Shown here in pieces: positions 1 through 7,918 of a stretch of DNA of 64,000 bases (within the stretch, counting starts at the first letter, position 1; each line of letters begins with the position of its first letter). The stretch comes from Acidobacteriota bacterium (GTDB taxonomy: Bacteria > Acidobacteriota > Vicinamibacteria > Marinacidobacterales > Marinacidobacteraceae), in assembly GCA_022828085.1 (NCBI GenBank), contig JAJEIY010000049.1, positions 124,001 through 188,000 of the forward strand. Direction: 5' to 3'. Below the pieces are notes generated by a model that was given only the letters and a program-made list of their open reading frames with translations, searched no databases and was not told the origin of the DNA. The position numbers and the translations under genes were made by a program.

Positions 1-137
1 AAGGTGCCGTCGGTCAGGACGCCGTCCACGTCGAGCAGGATCGCCTCGATGGCGGCGAGCCGCCGGGCGAGCGGATCGCTCCCGCGTCCCGCGGCCGGCC
101 GGCCGGCGGCGGAACCGCCGGGGTCCTCGCTGGGCAC
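1..137 (-). CDS. kdsC: KdsC-like Kdo-8-phosphate phosphatase, N-terminal part (cut by window edge)
   Basis: Only the first 45 codons are present; the gene runs off the left edge. A GTG at 135-137 starts a frame that reaches the HAD motif I ILLDVDGVLTDGTF, which is diagnostic for the KdsC branch of the HAD superfamily; the first Asp is the nucleophile. KdsC removes phosphate from Kdo-8-phosphate in the cytoplasm, a step in making the LPS inner core sugar. The gene follows pyrG on the same strand with a 26-base gap; pyrG-kdsA-kdsD-kdsC clusters are common in Gram-negatives. Residues before the HAD motif are low-complexity and Gly/Ala-rich, so the true start could be slightly further in. Confidence 0.72.
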   Translation of the reverse strand, partial: MPSEDPGGSAAGRPAAGRGSDPLARRLAAIEAILLDVDGVLTDGT

Positions 138-163
138 AGGGTGCCGGCAGTCCCGGTGCTGGA

Positions 164-1828
164 TCAGCCGGCGGAGACGGCTCCAGCGGAAGCTGGCAGG
201 GCGGGCCGAGGCCGCCGCTCCCGTTTCTCGAGGGCGGCTCCGATGAAGTCGCTGAAGAGGGGGTGCGGGCGGAGCGGGTTCGACTGGAACTCCGGATGGA
301 ACTGGACGGCCAGGAACCAGGGATGATCGGGAATCTCGGCGATCTCGTAGAACCCGTCCTCGGTGAAACCGGAGAACTTCATGCCCCGGGACTCCACGAG
401 TTCCGTGTAGCCGCGCTCGAACTCATACCGGTGCCGGTGGCGCTCGCTGATCCTGGTCCTGCCGTAGGTGCGCGCGGCGAGCGAACCCTCGCGGAGAATG
501 CAGGTCACGGCCCCCACCCGCATGGTTCCGCCCATCGGTTCAACGCCTTCGAGATTGCGCAGCAACTGGAAGACCTGGTGTTCCGCATCCGGGTTGAGTT
601 CCTGGGTGCTCGCCCCGTCGAGTCCGCATTCGGCGCGCGCGAACTCCACCACCGCCCATTGGAATCCGTAGCAGATTCCGAAGAACGGCACGCGATCGAT
701 GCGTGCCCGTCCGGCGGCCCGGGCCATCCCTTCGGTTCCCCGGGATCCGAATCCGCCGGGCACCAGGATGCCGTCGCAGTCGTCGAGCTGGGAAAGATCG
801 CCATCCTGGAGACTCTCGGCTTCCACCCAGCGAATCTCGACGCGTGCGTCATGGGGAACTCCGCCGTGCACGAGGGCCTCGCTGAGGCTCTTGTAGGAGT
901 CCTCGAGTTCGACGTACTTGCCGACCACCCCGATCCGGACATCCCGGGAGCCGGTCCGCAGACGCCGGACCAGGTCCTTCCAGTCCGCCAGATCCCGTTC
1001 ACGGGAGGGAAGCTGGAAGTGGTCGAGGATACGGCTGTCCACGCCCTCGGCAGCCAGGTTGAGCGGAACCTCATATACGGATCGCGCGTCCACGGCGGTG
1101 AAGACGGCGTCCGAAGCAACCGACGTATGGAGTCCGATCTTGGCCTTGACTTCGGCGGGCAGGCCCTCCTTGGCGCGGCACAACAGCACGTCGGGCTGGA
1201 TACCGATCGCCCGCAACTCCCGCACGCTGTGCTGGGTGGGTTTGGTCTTGTACTCGCCCGCGGTGGCGATCATCGGAACGAGCGTGAGGTGCAGGAAACA
1301 GACGCGTGACGGGCCCACGTCGAGCCGGAACTGCCGCGCCGCTTCGAGAAAGGGCTGCCCCTCGATGTCACCGACGGTTCCACCGATCTCGACGATGACC
1401 ACGTCGGCGTCGCCGGCGACCGCGATCAGCCGGCGCTTGATTTCGTCCGTCACGTGGGGAATCACCTGGACTGTCGCTCCCAGGTATCCGCCCTGCCGCT
1501 CCCGCTCGATCACGGTCTCGTAGATCTGGCCGCTGGTGACGTTCGAGAGGGCGGAGAACGCGTTGCCGGTGAAGCGCTCGTAGTGCCCCACGTCGAGATC
1601 CGTCTCGGCGCCGTCGTGAGTCACGAAGACCTCGCCGTGCTGGTACGGGCTCATGGTGCCCGGGTCCACGTTCAGATACGGGTCGAACTTGAGGAAAGTG
1701 ACCGAGTATCCCTGCGACTTCAGCAGGCGCCCGATGGATGCCGACGCGATGCCCTTCCCGAGCGAAGAGATCACCCCGCCCGTGACGAAGAGGAAGCGCG
1801 TCTCGGCGGGGAGAGAGGGGAGGCTCAA
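164..1828 (-). CDS. pyrG: CTP synthase (glutamine-hydrolysing)
   Basis: This protein of 554 residues makes CTP from UTP, ATP and glutamine in the cytoplasm (EC 6.3.4.2). The N-terminal synthetase domain begins with FVTGGVISSLGKGI, which carries the P-loop, and continues through LKFDPYLNVDPGTM and the DLDVGHYERF segment. The C-terminal class I glutamine amidotransferase domain has the oxyanion region VPGGFGSRG, the nucleophile Cys in FFGICYGFQ and the His/Glu pair in QFHPEF. Length matches the family (about 535-560). A short Ala/Pro-rich tail follows the amidotransferase domain. It heads a minus-strand unit with kdsC. Confidence 0.97.
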   Translation of the reverse strand: MSLPSLPAETRFLFVTGGVISSLGKGIASASIGRLLKSQGYSVTFLKFDPYLNVDPGTMSPYQHGEVFVTHDGAETDLDVGHYERFTGNAFSALSNVTSGQIYETVIERERQGGYLGATVQVIPHVTDEIKRRLIAVAGDADVVIVEIGGTVGDIEGQPFLEAARQFRLDVGPSRVCFLHLTLVPMIATAGEYKTKPTQHSVRELRAIGIQPDVLLCRAKEGLPAEVKAKIGLHTSVASDAVFTAVDARSVYEVPLNLAAEGVDSRILDHFQLPSRERDLADWKDLVRRLRTGSRDVRIGVVGKYVELEDSYKSLSEALVHGGVPHDARVEIRWVEAESLQDGDLSQLDDCDGILVPGGFGSRGTEGMARAAGRARIDRVPFFGICYGFQWAVVEFARAECGLDGASTQELNPDAEHQVFQLLRNLEGVEPMGGTMRVGAVTCILREGSLAARTYGRTRISERHRHRYEFERGYTELVESRGMKFSGFTEDGFYEIAEIPDHPWFLAVQFHPEFQSNPLRPHPLFSDFIGAALEKRERRPRPALPASAGAVSAG

Positions 1829-2341
1829 GGGGTCAGCCCTCGGTCCCGAATGCCCGCCATGCGGGACATGAGTTTACCAGACGCGGAATGGGCGGGGTGA
1901 CCAAGCCGACCGGCGAGTCGGCAGCGTATGTTCGGAGCGACCGATCCGCAGGCCCGGAAGCGGCGTCCTCTCGGATCGGATCAACAACCCTCCGCCGAGC
2001 TGGATGAGGATCTGAAGCGGCGGGAAGGTGATGCCGTTATCGATATGCGCGCGAGATGGTCACTGTCCGATCCGAAGTTCGGCAACCCGTCACGAACATG
2101 ACCGACGGCACACCCGGTGGGATACCGGAACCGGGCGCGATTGAATACCAAGTTCGTTATGTTCTGGAACCCCGAGGGACCGCTCCCCCGGATGGGCCCG
2201 GTTGGAGGATGCGTTCGCCGATTCCGGCGAGTTCCCGGGGGAGTCGCTGATCAGCTGCGGGCGGTGATCATCCGAGACCTCGAAGCGGCCGTCCATGGCA
2301 GGACGCCGGGGGCGAGAAATCCGATCCCCGATGGGAGTCAT
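1829..2341. other. 513-bp intergenic stretch with no convincing gene
   Basis: No frame here has a recognisable protein family. It should hold the pyrG promoter on the minus strand. A small perfect hairpin (GCCGAC / GTCGGC, 1905-1922) lies about 80 bases upstream of the pyrG start. Near the middle, 2159-2195 matches the first codons of the LysR gene at 4135 (see separate entry). The rest appears to be decayed or non-functional sequence. Confidence 0.5.
2159..2195 (+). pseudogene. Remnant of a LysR gene start (third copy)
   Basis: From the ATG at 2159 the sequence matches the beginning of the LysR gene at 4135, including an identical 18-base run (GGACCGCTCCCCCGGATG, 2177-2194). It would encode FWNPEGPLPRM against ENPKGPLPRM in the intact gene. 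Beyond about 2196 only scattered similarity remains and no helix-turn-helix can be read. It looks like the 5' end of a deleted or decayed tandem copy; recombination between copies is an alternative origin. Confidence 0.55.
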
Positions 2342-2797
2342 CTACCGATTGCCGGGCGGACGCCAGAGGCGGATGAGTTCCTTCGCACGCCGCTGCCGCC
2401 TAGCCCGCTCGGCGACCGACTGGCAGAAGAAACACAGGTCGTCGCATGCCCCGAGTGCCGGTTGCTCCGATTGATCCCGAAAACGCTCCGTCAGTTCCTG
2501 CTGCATGTTCTCGGACTCACCGATGTAGAGAACACCTCCGCTCCGCCTGAAGACGGCGTAGATCCCCGGTGATGGCGGAGCGTCACCCACCCCGCGAGCG
2601 CTGAAGTCGTATGCGCCGGTGAGGGGATGCAACTTCGCGGCCATGCGTTCGAGGTCGGTCGCGGGGAGCGGATCCGCGACATAGCGGTGTCCGAACGACG
2701 TCACGGACTGCCCGGAGTCGCTGCTGGTACGGGCGTCGACGGGCGCCTGGTCCATCAACAGGAGGGCGCTGTTCCTGGTCTCACGTTTCTGTTTCAT
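2342..2797 (-). CDS. GIY-YIG domain protein
   Basis: The domain occupies the C-terminal half of a 151-residue protein. GIY at 78-80 and LYIG at 90-93 form the signature. An Arg in ELTERFRDQ, and Glu140 and Asn150 in KELIRLWRPPGN, correspond to the catalytic Arg, metal-binding Glu and conserved Asn of the family, so the fold looks intact. Family members nick DNA in repair, recombination or homing, but many stand-alone copies are uncharacterised. Two extra Cys pairs (CDDLCFFC) are unusual. The start at 2797 is chosen because upstream residues look non-coding; an in-frame ATG at 2866 would give 174 residues. No ribosome site is obvious for either. Confidence 0.62.
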   Translation of the reverse strand: MKQKRETRNSALLLMDQAPVDARTSSDSGQSVTSFGHRYVADPLPATDLERMAAKLHPLTGAYDFSARGVGDAPPSPGIYAVFRRSGGVLYIGESENMQQELTERFRDQSEQPALGACDDLCFFCQSVAERARRQRRAKELIRLWRPPGNR

Positions 2798-2953
2798 TGG
2801 TTGACAGGCGGAACGGAATGGCCGGCCCGGATTCCATGTGGTCCTGACAGCCGTTGCTTTCTGCACGCGCTGGCGCCGCCGACCGGAATGCTAGAGAAGA
2901 TCGGTCGATGTGTGAAATAAACAATCGCCCATGAGTTGATAACACCGCCGCAA

Positions 2954-3004
2954 TGTCATAATGAAGTGTCACTTTGCGAGACTACATAGGTAGACATTGT
3001 GACA
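2954..3004. promoter_or_regulatory. Repeat-rich promoter/operator region of the LysR gene
   Basis: This stretch is clearly more AT-rich than its surroundings. TGTCA occurs twice in direct orientation 13 bases apart (2954 and 2967), TGTCAC (2967-2972) is inverted relative to GTGACA (2999-3004), and TTGTGACAA is a short palindrome. A TTGATA (2936-2941) and CATAAT (2957-2962) pair 15 bases apart could be a weak promoter. LysR proteins usually bind such paired half-sites next to their own gene, so an autoregulatory site is plausible; this is inference. Confidence 0.35.
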
Positions 3005-3065
3005 AATGCACATCATCCAGCCCGGGAGATATCAGGATTACGAGCCGTTGAATGGCTAATCCGTT

Positions 3066-4019
3066 ATGCGTAAGAGCGCCAAGGGACCGCTTCCGCGGAT
3101 GAGCGCCCTCCGGGCGTTCGAAGCTGCCGCGCGCCACGAGAGCTTCACCGCCGCCGCCGACGAGCTGGGAATCCAGCAGCCCGCGGTCAGCCGTCTCATC
3201 GCGGAACTGGAGCACGAGATCAGGGTGCGGCTGTTCGAACGCAGCCGCCGCTCCGTGATCCTCTCGCCAGCGGGGGAGATTTTCCATCCCGCCGTCAAGG
3301 GCGGCCTGGATCGCATCGCGACGGGCGCGGTCTCGGCCGCGAGCGCGGCGGAGGACCGGCAGGTGATCGTCGCGTGCGGTCGCGCGACCTCGCACCTGTT
3401 CTTGATGCCGCGCTTCGGGGCCCTGCGCCGGACGCTCGGCGACGACTGCGATCTCCAGATCCTGACCGTCGACTTCGACGTGCTGGGCCGTTTGGGCGAA
3501 AACGAGGTCGATCTGGTGCTCGGTTACGACCAGACCGCCGGCGCGCCCGAAAACCGGGTGGAGCTGTTCGCGCAAGCGATCACGCCGGTGTGCTCGCCCG
3601 ACTTCGCCGGCACCCACGCCGAGATCCTGGCCCGGCCCGTCGAGGAGTGGGGCGCGCTGCCGTTTTTACGGCTCGCGCGGTCCTCGTCCTGGGCGACCTG
3701 GCATGAGTGGTTCGATTTCAGCGGGTATCCGTTGCCTCGACCCCGCTACGTCGGCATAGAGGACTACGTGTACCTGATCGAGGCGGCGGTTGCCGGGGAG
3801 GGGCTCGCGCTTGGCTGGCGCCACCTCGTGGACCGCTATCTCGACGACGGGTCGCTGGTCGCGGTTACCGACGGGTACATCGAGTTCGACCGAAGCTGCT
3901 TCGCCAGGCTCACCGAACGCGGGCGTCAGCGGCCGGACGCCCGCCGCTGCCTCGACGCGTTGGGTGCCCTGGTGAACCCGGGCGCGCGGGCGTCCGGGCG
4001 TGCTCGCGAGACCTGCTGA
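3066..4019 (+). CDS. LysR-family transcriptional regulator (GcvA-like), copy 1
   Basis: This is a 317-residue DNA-binding regulator. The N-terminal winged helix-turn-helix reads SALRAFEAAARH, then FTAAADELGIQQPAVSRLIAELE, the classic LysR HTH, followed by the linker helix and an effector-binding domain with the CSPDFA and GEGLALGWRHLVD segments typical of the GcvA group. It lies 115 bases before a close paralogue (roughly 70% identical by eye), so this is a recent tandem duplication. The similarity continues a little past the stop codons of both copies. The target genes are not evident, because LysR genes usually control a divergent neighbour and here that is the GIY-YIG gene. The ligand is unknown. 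Confidence 0.9.
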   Translation: MRKSAKGPLPRMSALRAFEAAARHESFTAAADELGIQQPAVSRLIAELEHEIRVRLFERSRRSVILSPAGEIFHPAVKGGLDRIATGAVSAASAAEDRQVIVACGRATSHLFLMPRFGALRRTLGDDCDLQILTVDFDVLGRLGENEVDLVLGYDQTAGAPENRVELFAQAITPVCSPDFAGTHAEILARPVEEWGALPFLRLARSSSWATWHEWFDFSGYPLPRPRYVGIEDYVYLIEAAVAGEGLALGWRHLVDRYLDDGSLVAVTDGYIEFDRSCFARLTERGRQRPDARRCLDALGALVNPGARASGRARETC

Positions 4020-4134
4020 GGCGCTGATCGAGTTGGAGTCGTTTGATGGTTGGCGAGCTCCGCACCGGGATCGCGACCCTTCCTGCACCGCGCCTTGGCC
4101 CTTCGGGTGACCCGCCGGAGCGCCCCGCGTCGTC

Positions 4135-5094
4135 ATGATTGAGAACCCCAAGGGACCGCTCCCCCGGATGAGCGCCTTACGGGCGTTCGAAGCCGCGGCG
4201 CGCCACGGGAGCTTCACCGGCGCCGCCGAAGAGCTGGGAATCCAGCAACCCGCGGTCAGCCGTCTCATCGCCGAACTGGAGCGCGAACTCAAGGTCCGGG
4301 TGTTCGAACGGAGTCACCGCGCCGTAGTCCTCTCGCCGGCCGGAGAGGCCCTCTATCACCCCGTCATCTCCGGCCTCCACCGCATCGCGGCGGGCGCGCT
4401 CTCGGCCGCGAGCGTCGCGGAGGACCGGCGGGTGATCGTCGCGTGCGGCCACGCAACGTCGCACCTGTTCATGATGCCGCGCTTCGGAGCCGTGCGCCGG
4501 GCGCTCGGCGACAACGTCTGCCTCCGCATCCTGACCGTGGACTTTGAGCTTCTGGACCGCCTGGGCGACAACGAGGTCGATCTGATTGTCGCTTTCCACC
4601 AGGATGCCGGCGCGGCCGAAGACCGGGTGGCGGTGTTCCAGGAGGCCGTCATGCCGGTGTGCTCGCCCGAATTCGCCGCAACCCACGCGCGGGTTCTCGC
4701 CCGGCCCGTCCAGGAGTGGGCCGGGCTGCCGTTTCTCCGCCTCGCGCGGCCGTCGTTCTGGGCGACCTGGCCGGAATGGTTCGAATCCGTCGGGTACCCG
4801 TCGCCTCGGCCCCGGTATGTCGGCATCAAGGACTACGTGTACCTGCTGGAGGCGGCGGCGGCCGGGGAGGGCCTCGCGCTGGGTTGGCGTTACCTCGTGG
4901 ACCGCTATCTCGACATGGGGACGCTCGTCCCGGTTGCGGAGGACTACGTCGAGTTCGACCGAACCTGCTTCGCGAAGCTCACCGAACGCGGTCGTCGACG
5001 GCCGGACGCGCGCCGGTGTCTCGACGCGTTGGGCGCCTTGGCGAACGGGGTCGCGCTGGCGTCCGAGCGTGCCCGGGACGTAGTGGCGCGGTGA
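4135..5094 (+). CDS. LysR-family transcriptional regulator (GcvA-like), copy 2
   Basis: This is the second tandem copy, 319 residues, with the same layout as copy 1: HTH in FTGAAEELGIQQPAVSRLIA and a periplasmic-binding-like effector domain. Differences between the copies cluster in the effector domain (for example VLGYDQTAGA in copy 1 against IVAFHQDAGA here), while the GPLPRMSALRAFEAAARH start is almost unchanged. That pattern suggests similar DNA sites with possibly different ligands. The start ATG at 4135 aligns with the start of copy 1 and with the decayed fragment at 2159. No nearby metabolic gene suggests the regulon. Confidence 0.9.
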   Translation: MIENPKGPLPRMSALRAFEAAARHGSFTGAAEELGIQQPAVSRLIAELERELKVRVFERSHRAVVLSPAGEALYHPVISGLHRIAAGALSAASVAEDRRVIVACGHATSHLFMMPRFGAVRRALGDNVCLRILTVDFELLDRLGDNEVDLIVAFHQDAGAAEDRVAVFQEAVMPVCSPEFAATHARVLARPVQEWAGLPFLRLARPSFWATWPEWFESVGYPSPRPRYVGIKDYVYLLEAAAAGEGLALGWRYLVDRYLDMGTLVPVAEDYVEFDRTCFAKLTERGRRRPDARRCLDALGALANGVALASERARDVVAR

Positions 5095-5438
5095 TCGAGC
5101 TGGAGTTGTCCGTTGGTTCCGCCGCGGCTCCGGCGCCTGCTCCGCTGCGCGGTAGCCGCACCCGCCGAACGGTGTCCTGCCGTCACTGTTGGCTGCGGCA
5201 GTAGACCCGGCTCACCTCGCACGACCGCGCTTCCGCGATGGCCGGGACTGCCGTGCCGGGAAGCGTGACGATCGGGCCGGAAGCGCGGGATTGACGGCGC
5301 CCGACTCGAAATGGAGCCGGCGCAAGCCGATTCGAGCGACGGCGCCCGGAAGCAACCTCCGGGCCGCCAGCTTTCCTTTTTTCAGCCGGAAACAACTTTG
5401 ACCGGGATTGGGCGGAAATCTCGTCTGACCCTATTGGA
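5095..5438. other. 344-bp gap before the pilus cluster
   Basis: The first 40 bases resemble the sequence just after LysR copy 1 (4019-4060), marking the right edge of the duplicated unit. The remainder has no convincing gene on either strand. The last 60 bases before pilT are locally AT-richer and should contain the pilus promoter, but no clear -35/-10 or sigma-54 pair can be defined by eye. Confidence 0.45.
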
Positions 5439-6566
5439 ATGCCTGAAGAACCGGTCGCCTCACCCCCCGCGAACGCCCGCGATCCCCGGGAGGAACTTGT
5501 GCGCCTGCTTAGGGAACTGGTGGGCCGCGGGGGAAGCGACCTGCACCTGAGCCCGGGCGCCGCGCCGCGGTTGCGGATCGACGGCCGGCTCACCCTGGCG
5601 GAAGGCGAACCGCTGGCCGCGGCAGTCGTGGAGTCGATGGTGTCCGCCGGCTTGCCGAAACGCCAACGGGCGGCGCTCGAGCAGGACGGGGAGGCCGACT
5701 ACGCGTTCACCCTGACCGGAGTCGCCCGGTTTCGCGGCAGCGTGTTCCGGTGTCGCGGGACACTCGCGGCGGTCTACCGGGTGGTGCCCGGCGAGGTGCC
5801 GTCGCTCGATGCGCTGGGTCTTCCGGCGAGCGCCGCGGCGCTGGCCGCCCTCGCGTCCGGTCTGATCCTCACCGCCGGTCCGGTCGGCTCGGGCAAATCC
5901 ACCACCATGGCGGCGATCGTGGACCGAATCAACCGCACCCGCGCGGTGCACGTCGTCACCATCGAGGATCCGGTCGAGGTCATCCACCGGAACCGGCGCG
6001 CCCTCGTCACCCAGCGGCAGGTCGGCAGCGACACCGCGTCCTTTCATGACGCGCTTCGTTCGGTGCTGCGTTCCGATCCGGACGTGGTGATGATCGGCGA
6101 GATTCGCGACCGGGACACCGTCGATGCGGCGCTCCGGGTCAGCGAGACCGGACACCTGGCGCTGGCCACCCTCCACGCCCGCTCGGCGCTTCACGCGCTG
6201 ACCCGGATCGTGGAGATGTTTCCGGCCTCCCAGCATCGTCAGGCCCGGATTCGGCTCTCCGTGTCCCTGGAGGCGATCTACTGCCAGCGCCTGGTCCCCC
6301 GCGCCGACGGACGGGGACGCGTGGTGGCCGTTGAGCAGCTCGCGCCGACCCCTGCCGCCAGGAACCTGATCCGGGAAGACAAGTTGCACCAGCTCTTCGC
6401 CGTGCTCGACGCCGGCGCCGGGCGGGGGGCGTCCGTGTCGCTCAACGAATCGCTCATCTCGTTGTGGCGCCGGGGGATCATCACCCGGAACGACGCCCTC
6501 GCGGCCTCGAACGAACCGGCAGCCCTGGGAGCGGCGCTGGGTTCCGCCACGAATGGACGCCCCTGA
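5439..6566 (+). CDS. pilT: Type IV pilus retraction ATPase
   Basis: This is a 375-residue hexameric secretion ATPase that depolymerises pili and drives twitching. Visible are the N-terminal GGSDLHLSPGAAPRLRIDG segment, Walker A GPVGSGKST (147-155), the Asp box VTIEDP (173-178), Walker B DPDVVMIGEIRD (213-224) and the His box GHLALATLHARSA (238-250). The C-terminal SLNESLISLWRRGIIT segment followed by DALA is typical of PilT rather than PilB or GspE. The C-terminus has a Gly/Arg insertion (GAGRGAS) not usual in PilT. pilB is not in the window. It opens a plus-strand cluster running to 17815, with pilC 21 bases behind it. Confidence 0.9.
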   Translation: MPEEPVASPPANARDPREELVRLLRELVGRGGSDLHLSPGAAPRLRIDGRLTLAEGEPLAAAVVESMVSAGLPKRQRAALEQDGEADYAFTLTGVARFRGSVFRCRGTLAAVYRVVPGEVPSLDALGLPASAAALAALASGLILTAGPVGSGKSTTMAAIVDRINRTRAVHVVTIEDPVEVIHRNRRALVTQRQVGSDTASFHDALRSVLRSDPDVVMIGEIRDRDTVDAALRVSETGHLALATLHARSALHALTRIVEMFPASQHRQARIRLSVSLEAIYCQRLVPRADGRGRVVAVEQLAPTPAARNLIREDKLHQLFAVLDAGAGRGASVSLNESLISLWRRGIITRNDALAASNEPAALGAALGSATNGRP

Positions 6567-6587
6567 TTCCCGGGGCCGGCGACGGAC

Positions 6588-7703
6588 GTGAGGAACGGGA
6601 TTCCCGAACCGGAACGGCGCCGTGCGGCCGGAACCGGTGGCCGCCGCTTCTCCCGGCTGGTGCTGAACCGTATCGGCCGGCGGAAGGTCGCCGTGCTGGT
6701 GCGCCAGCTGGGTGTCATGGTGGGAGCGGGGCTGCCGCTCGCCGAGAGCCTGGCGGTGCTTTACCGTCAGGAGGAGCATCCCAGGCTCCGAACGACCGTG
6801 GAACGGATTGCCCGGGAGGTCGAGTCGGGCAGTTCGCTGGCGGCGGCCATGAGCCGCCATCCGCGGGTCTTCAGCCGGCTGGCGGTGGCCATGACCTCCA
6901 TCGGCGAGACCGGCGGGCGGCTCGACCGGAGTCTGCTCCGCCTCGCCACCGAACTCGAAAAAGCCGCGGCGGTGAGCGAGCAGGTGCGCGGAGCCTTTGT
7001 GTATCCGCTGGTGGTGGGCGCGATCGGGGTGCTGGTGGTTTCGGTGATCCTGTGGCGCGTCGTCCCGGTGTTCAGTGAGCTTTACGAGGGGCTCGATGCC
7101 GAGTTGCCCCTCCTGACGCGCGTGGTGGTGGATGCGTCGCGGTCGCTTTGGGGATGGGCGCTCGCGGCAGTGAGTGTCCTGGCCGGTGGAATGGCGGGGG
7201 TGGCGCGCTTCCGGCGGACCGACGCCGGGGGCGCCCTCTGTGACCGCCTCGCGCTCCGCGTGCCGCTCGTGGGCGGATTGCTGCGTCAGGCCGGCATCTC
7301 GCGTTTCTGCAGGACGCTCTCCGTCCTCACCGAAGCCGGAGTACCGGTGCTGGAGGGGCTCGAGATCGCCCGCCGCGCGGTGGGGAACCGACACCTGGAA
7401 GGGGTCATGCGGGGAGTGCGTCCGAGCGTGGAGGCGGGTTCGTCGCTCGCCGGCCCGCTACGGCAGACGGGACTCTTTCCGCCGATGGTGGTGCAGATGG
7501 TCGGGGTAGGGGAACGTACCGGGGAGCTCGACGTGTCCCTCGAGAAGGTCGCCGAGTTCTACGAAGAGGAGGTGCGCCGCCGGACCGCGACCATCCTGCC
7601 GCTCCTCGAGCCGCTCTTGATCCTGGTGCTGGGCCTCGTGATCGGGGCCATCGTGATCGCCATGTATCTGCCGATATGGACCCTCGTCGGGCGACTGGCG
7701 TAG
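6588..7703 (+). CDS. pilC: Type IV pilus inner-membrane platform protein (PilC/GspF)
   Basis: This is a 371-residue polytopic inner-membrane protein that couples the cytoplasmic ATPases to pilin assembly. It shows the duplicated GspF domain: VLVRQLGVMVGAGLPLAESL with EVESGSSLAAAM in the first half, and ISRFCRTLSVLTEAGVPVLE with VEAGSSLAGPL in the second. Membrane segments lie near GAFVYPLVVGAIGVLVVSVI and the C-terminal LLEPLLILVLGLVIGAIVIA. A GTG start at 6588 is used; residues before VLVRQLG are Arg-rich as expected for the cytosolic end. Length is slightly short of the usual 400. Confidence 0.93.
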   Translation: MRNGIPEPERRRAAGTGGRRFSRLVLNRIGRRKVAVLVRQLGVMVGAGLPLAESLAVLYRQEEHPRLRTTVERIAREVESGSSLAAAMSRHPRVFSRLAVAMTSIGETGGRLDRSLLRLATELEKAAAVSEQVRGAFVYPLVVGAIGVLVVSVILWRVVPVFSELYEGLDAELPLLTRVVVDASRSLWGWALAAVSVLAGGMAGVARFRRTDAGGALCDRLALRVPLVGGLLRQAGISRFCRTLSVLTEAGVPVLEGLEIARRAVGNRHLEGVMRGVRPSVEAGSSLAGPLRQTGLFPPMVVQMVGVGERTGELDVSLEKVAEFYEEEVRRRTATILPLLEPLLILVLGLVIGAIVIAMYLPIWTLVGRLA

Positions 7704-7800
7704 GCAGCCGGTGGTGCAGCTCGCGCGGCATTCCCGAGCCGAGCCGGACGGGACCCGGATGCTCGCGCGCGCCGTGTCACCCGGGCGCCTCGGACTCGGC

Positions 7801-7870
7801 GGATCGTCCGATCCCTCTCCGCCAGGGCGGAGGGCGCACGCCGCGGGCGGGTGGGGGCGCCCGCCCACCC
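7801..7870. promoter_or_regulatory. Structured leader between pilC and the major pilin
   Basis: Three inverted repeats follow one another in the 215-base gap: GGATCG/CGATCC (7801-7814), CTCCGC/GCGGAG (7817-7832) and GGGTGGG/CCCACCC (7849-7870). None is followed by a T-run, so they are not textbook terminators. They could protect the abundant pilin mRNA, attenuate readthrough from pilC, or bind a regulator. Confidence 0.4.
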
Positions 7871-7918
7871 AGCTCTCCGGACCCGTTCTCACACCCTGTC
7901 CAAGGAGGACGTATCCTT

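Noticed and set aside
263..1309. Long open frame opposite pyrG
   Set aside because: It is antisense to a clear CTP synthase; its peptide has no family features and arises from high GC.
2117..2572. 151-codon plus-strand frame across the LysR remnant
   Set aside because: Only its first dozen codons match LysR; the rest runs antisense to the GIY-YIG gene and shows no domain.
2801..2806. TTGACA as a plus-strand -35 box
   Set aside because: No -10-like hexamer at 15-19 bases distance, and it lies just ahead of a minus-strand start, so it is probably chance.
5460..7394. 644-codon open frame antisense to pilT and pilC
   Set aside because: Composition (His/Arg/Gly-rich, no domain) marks it as a shadow of two genuine genes.
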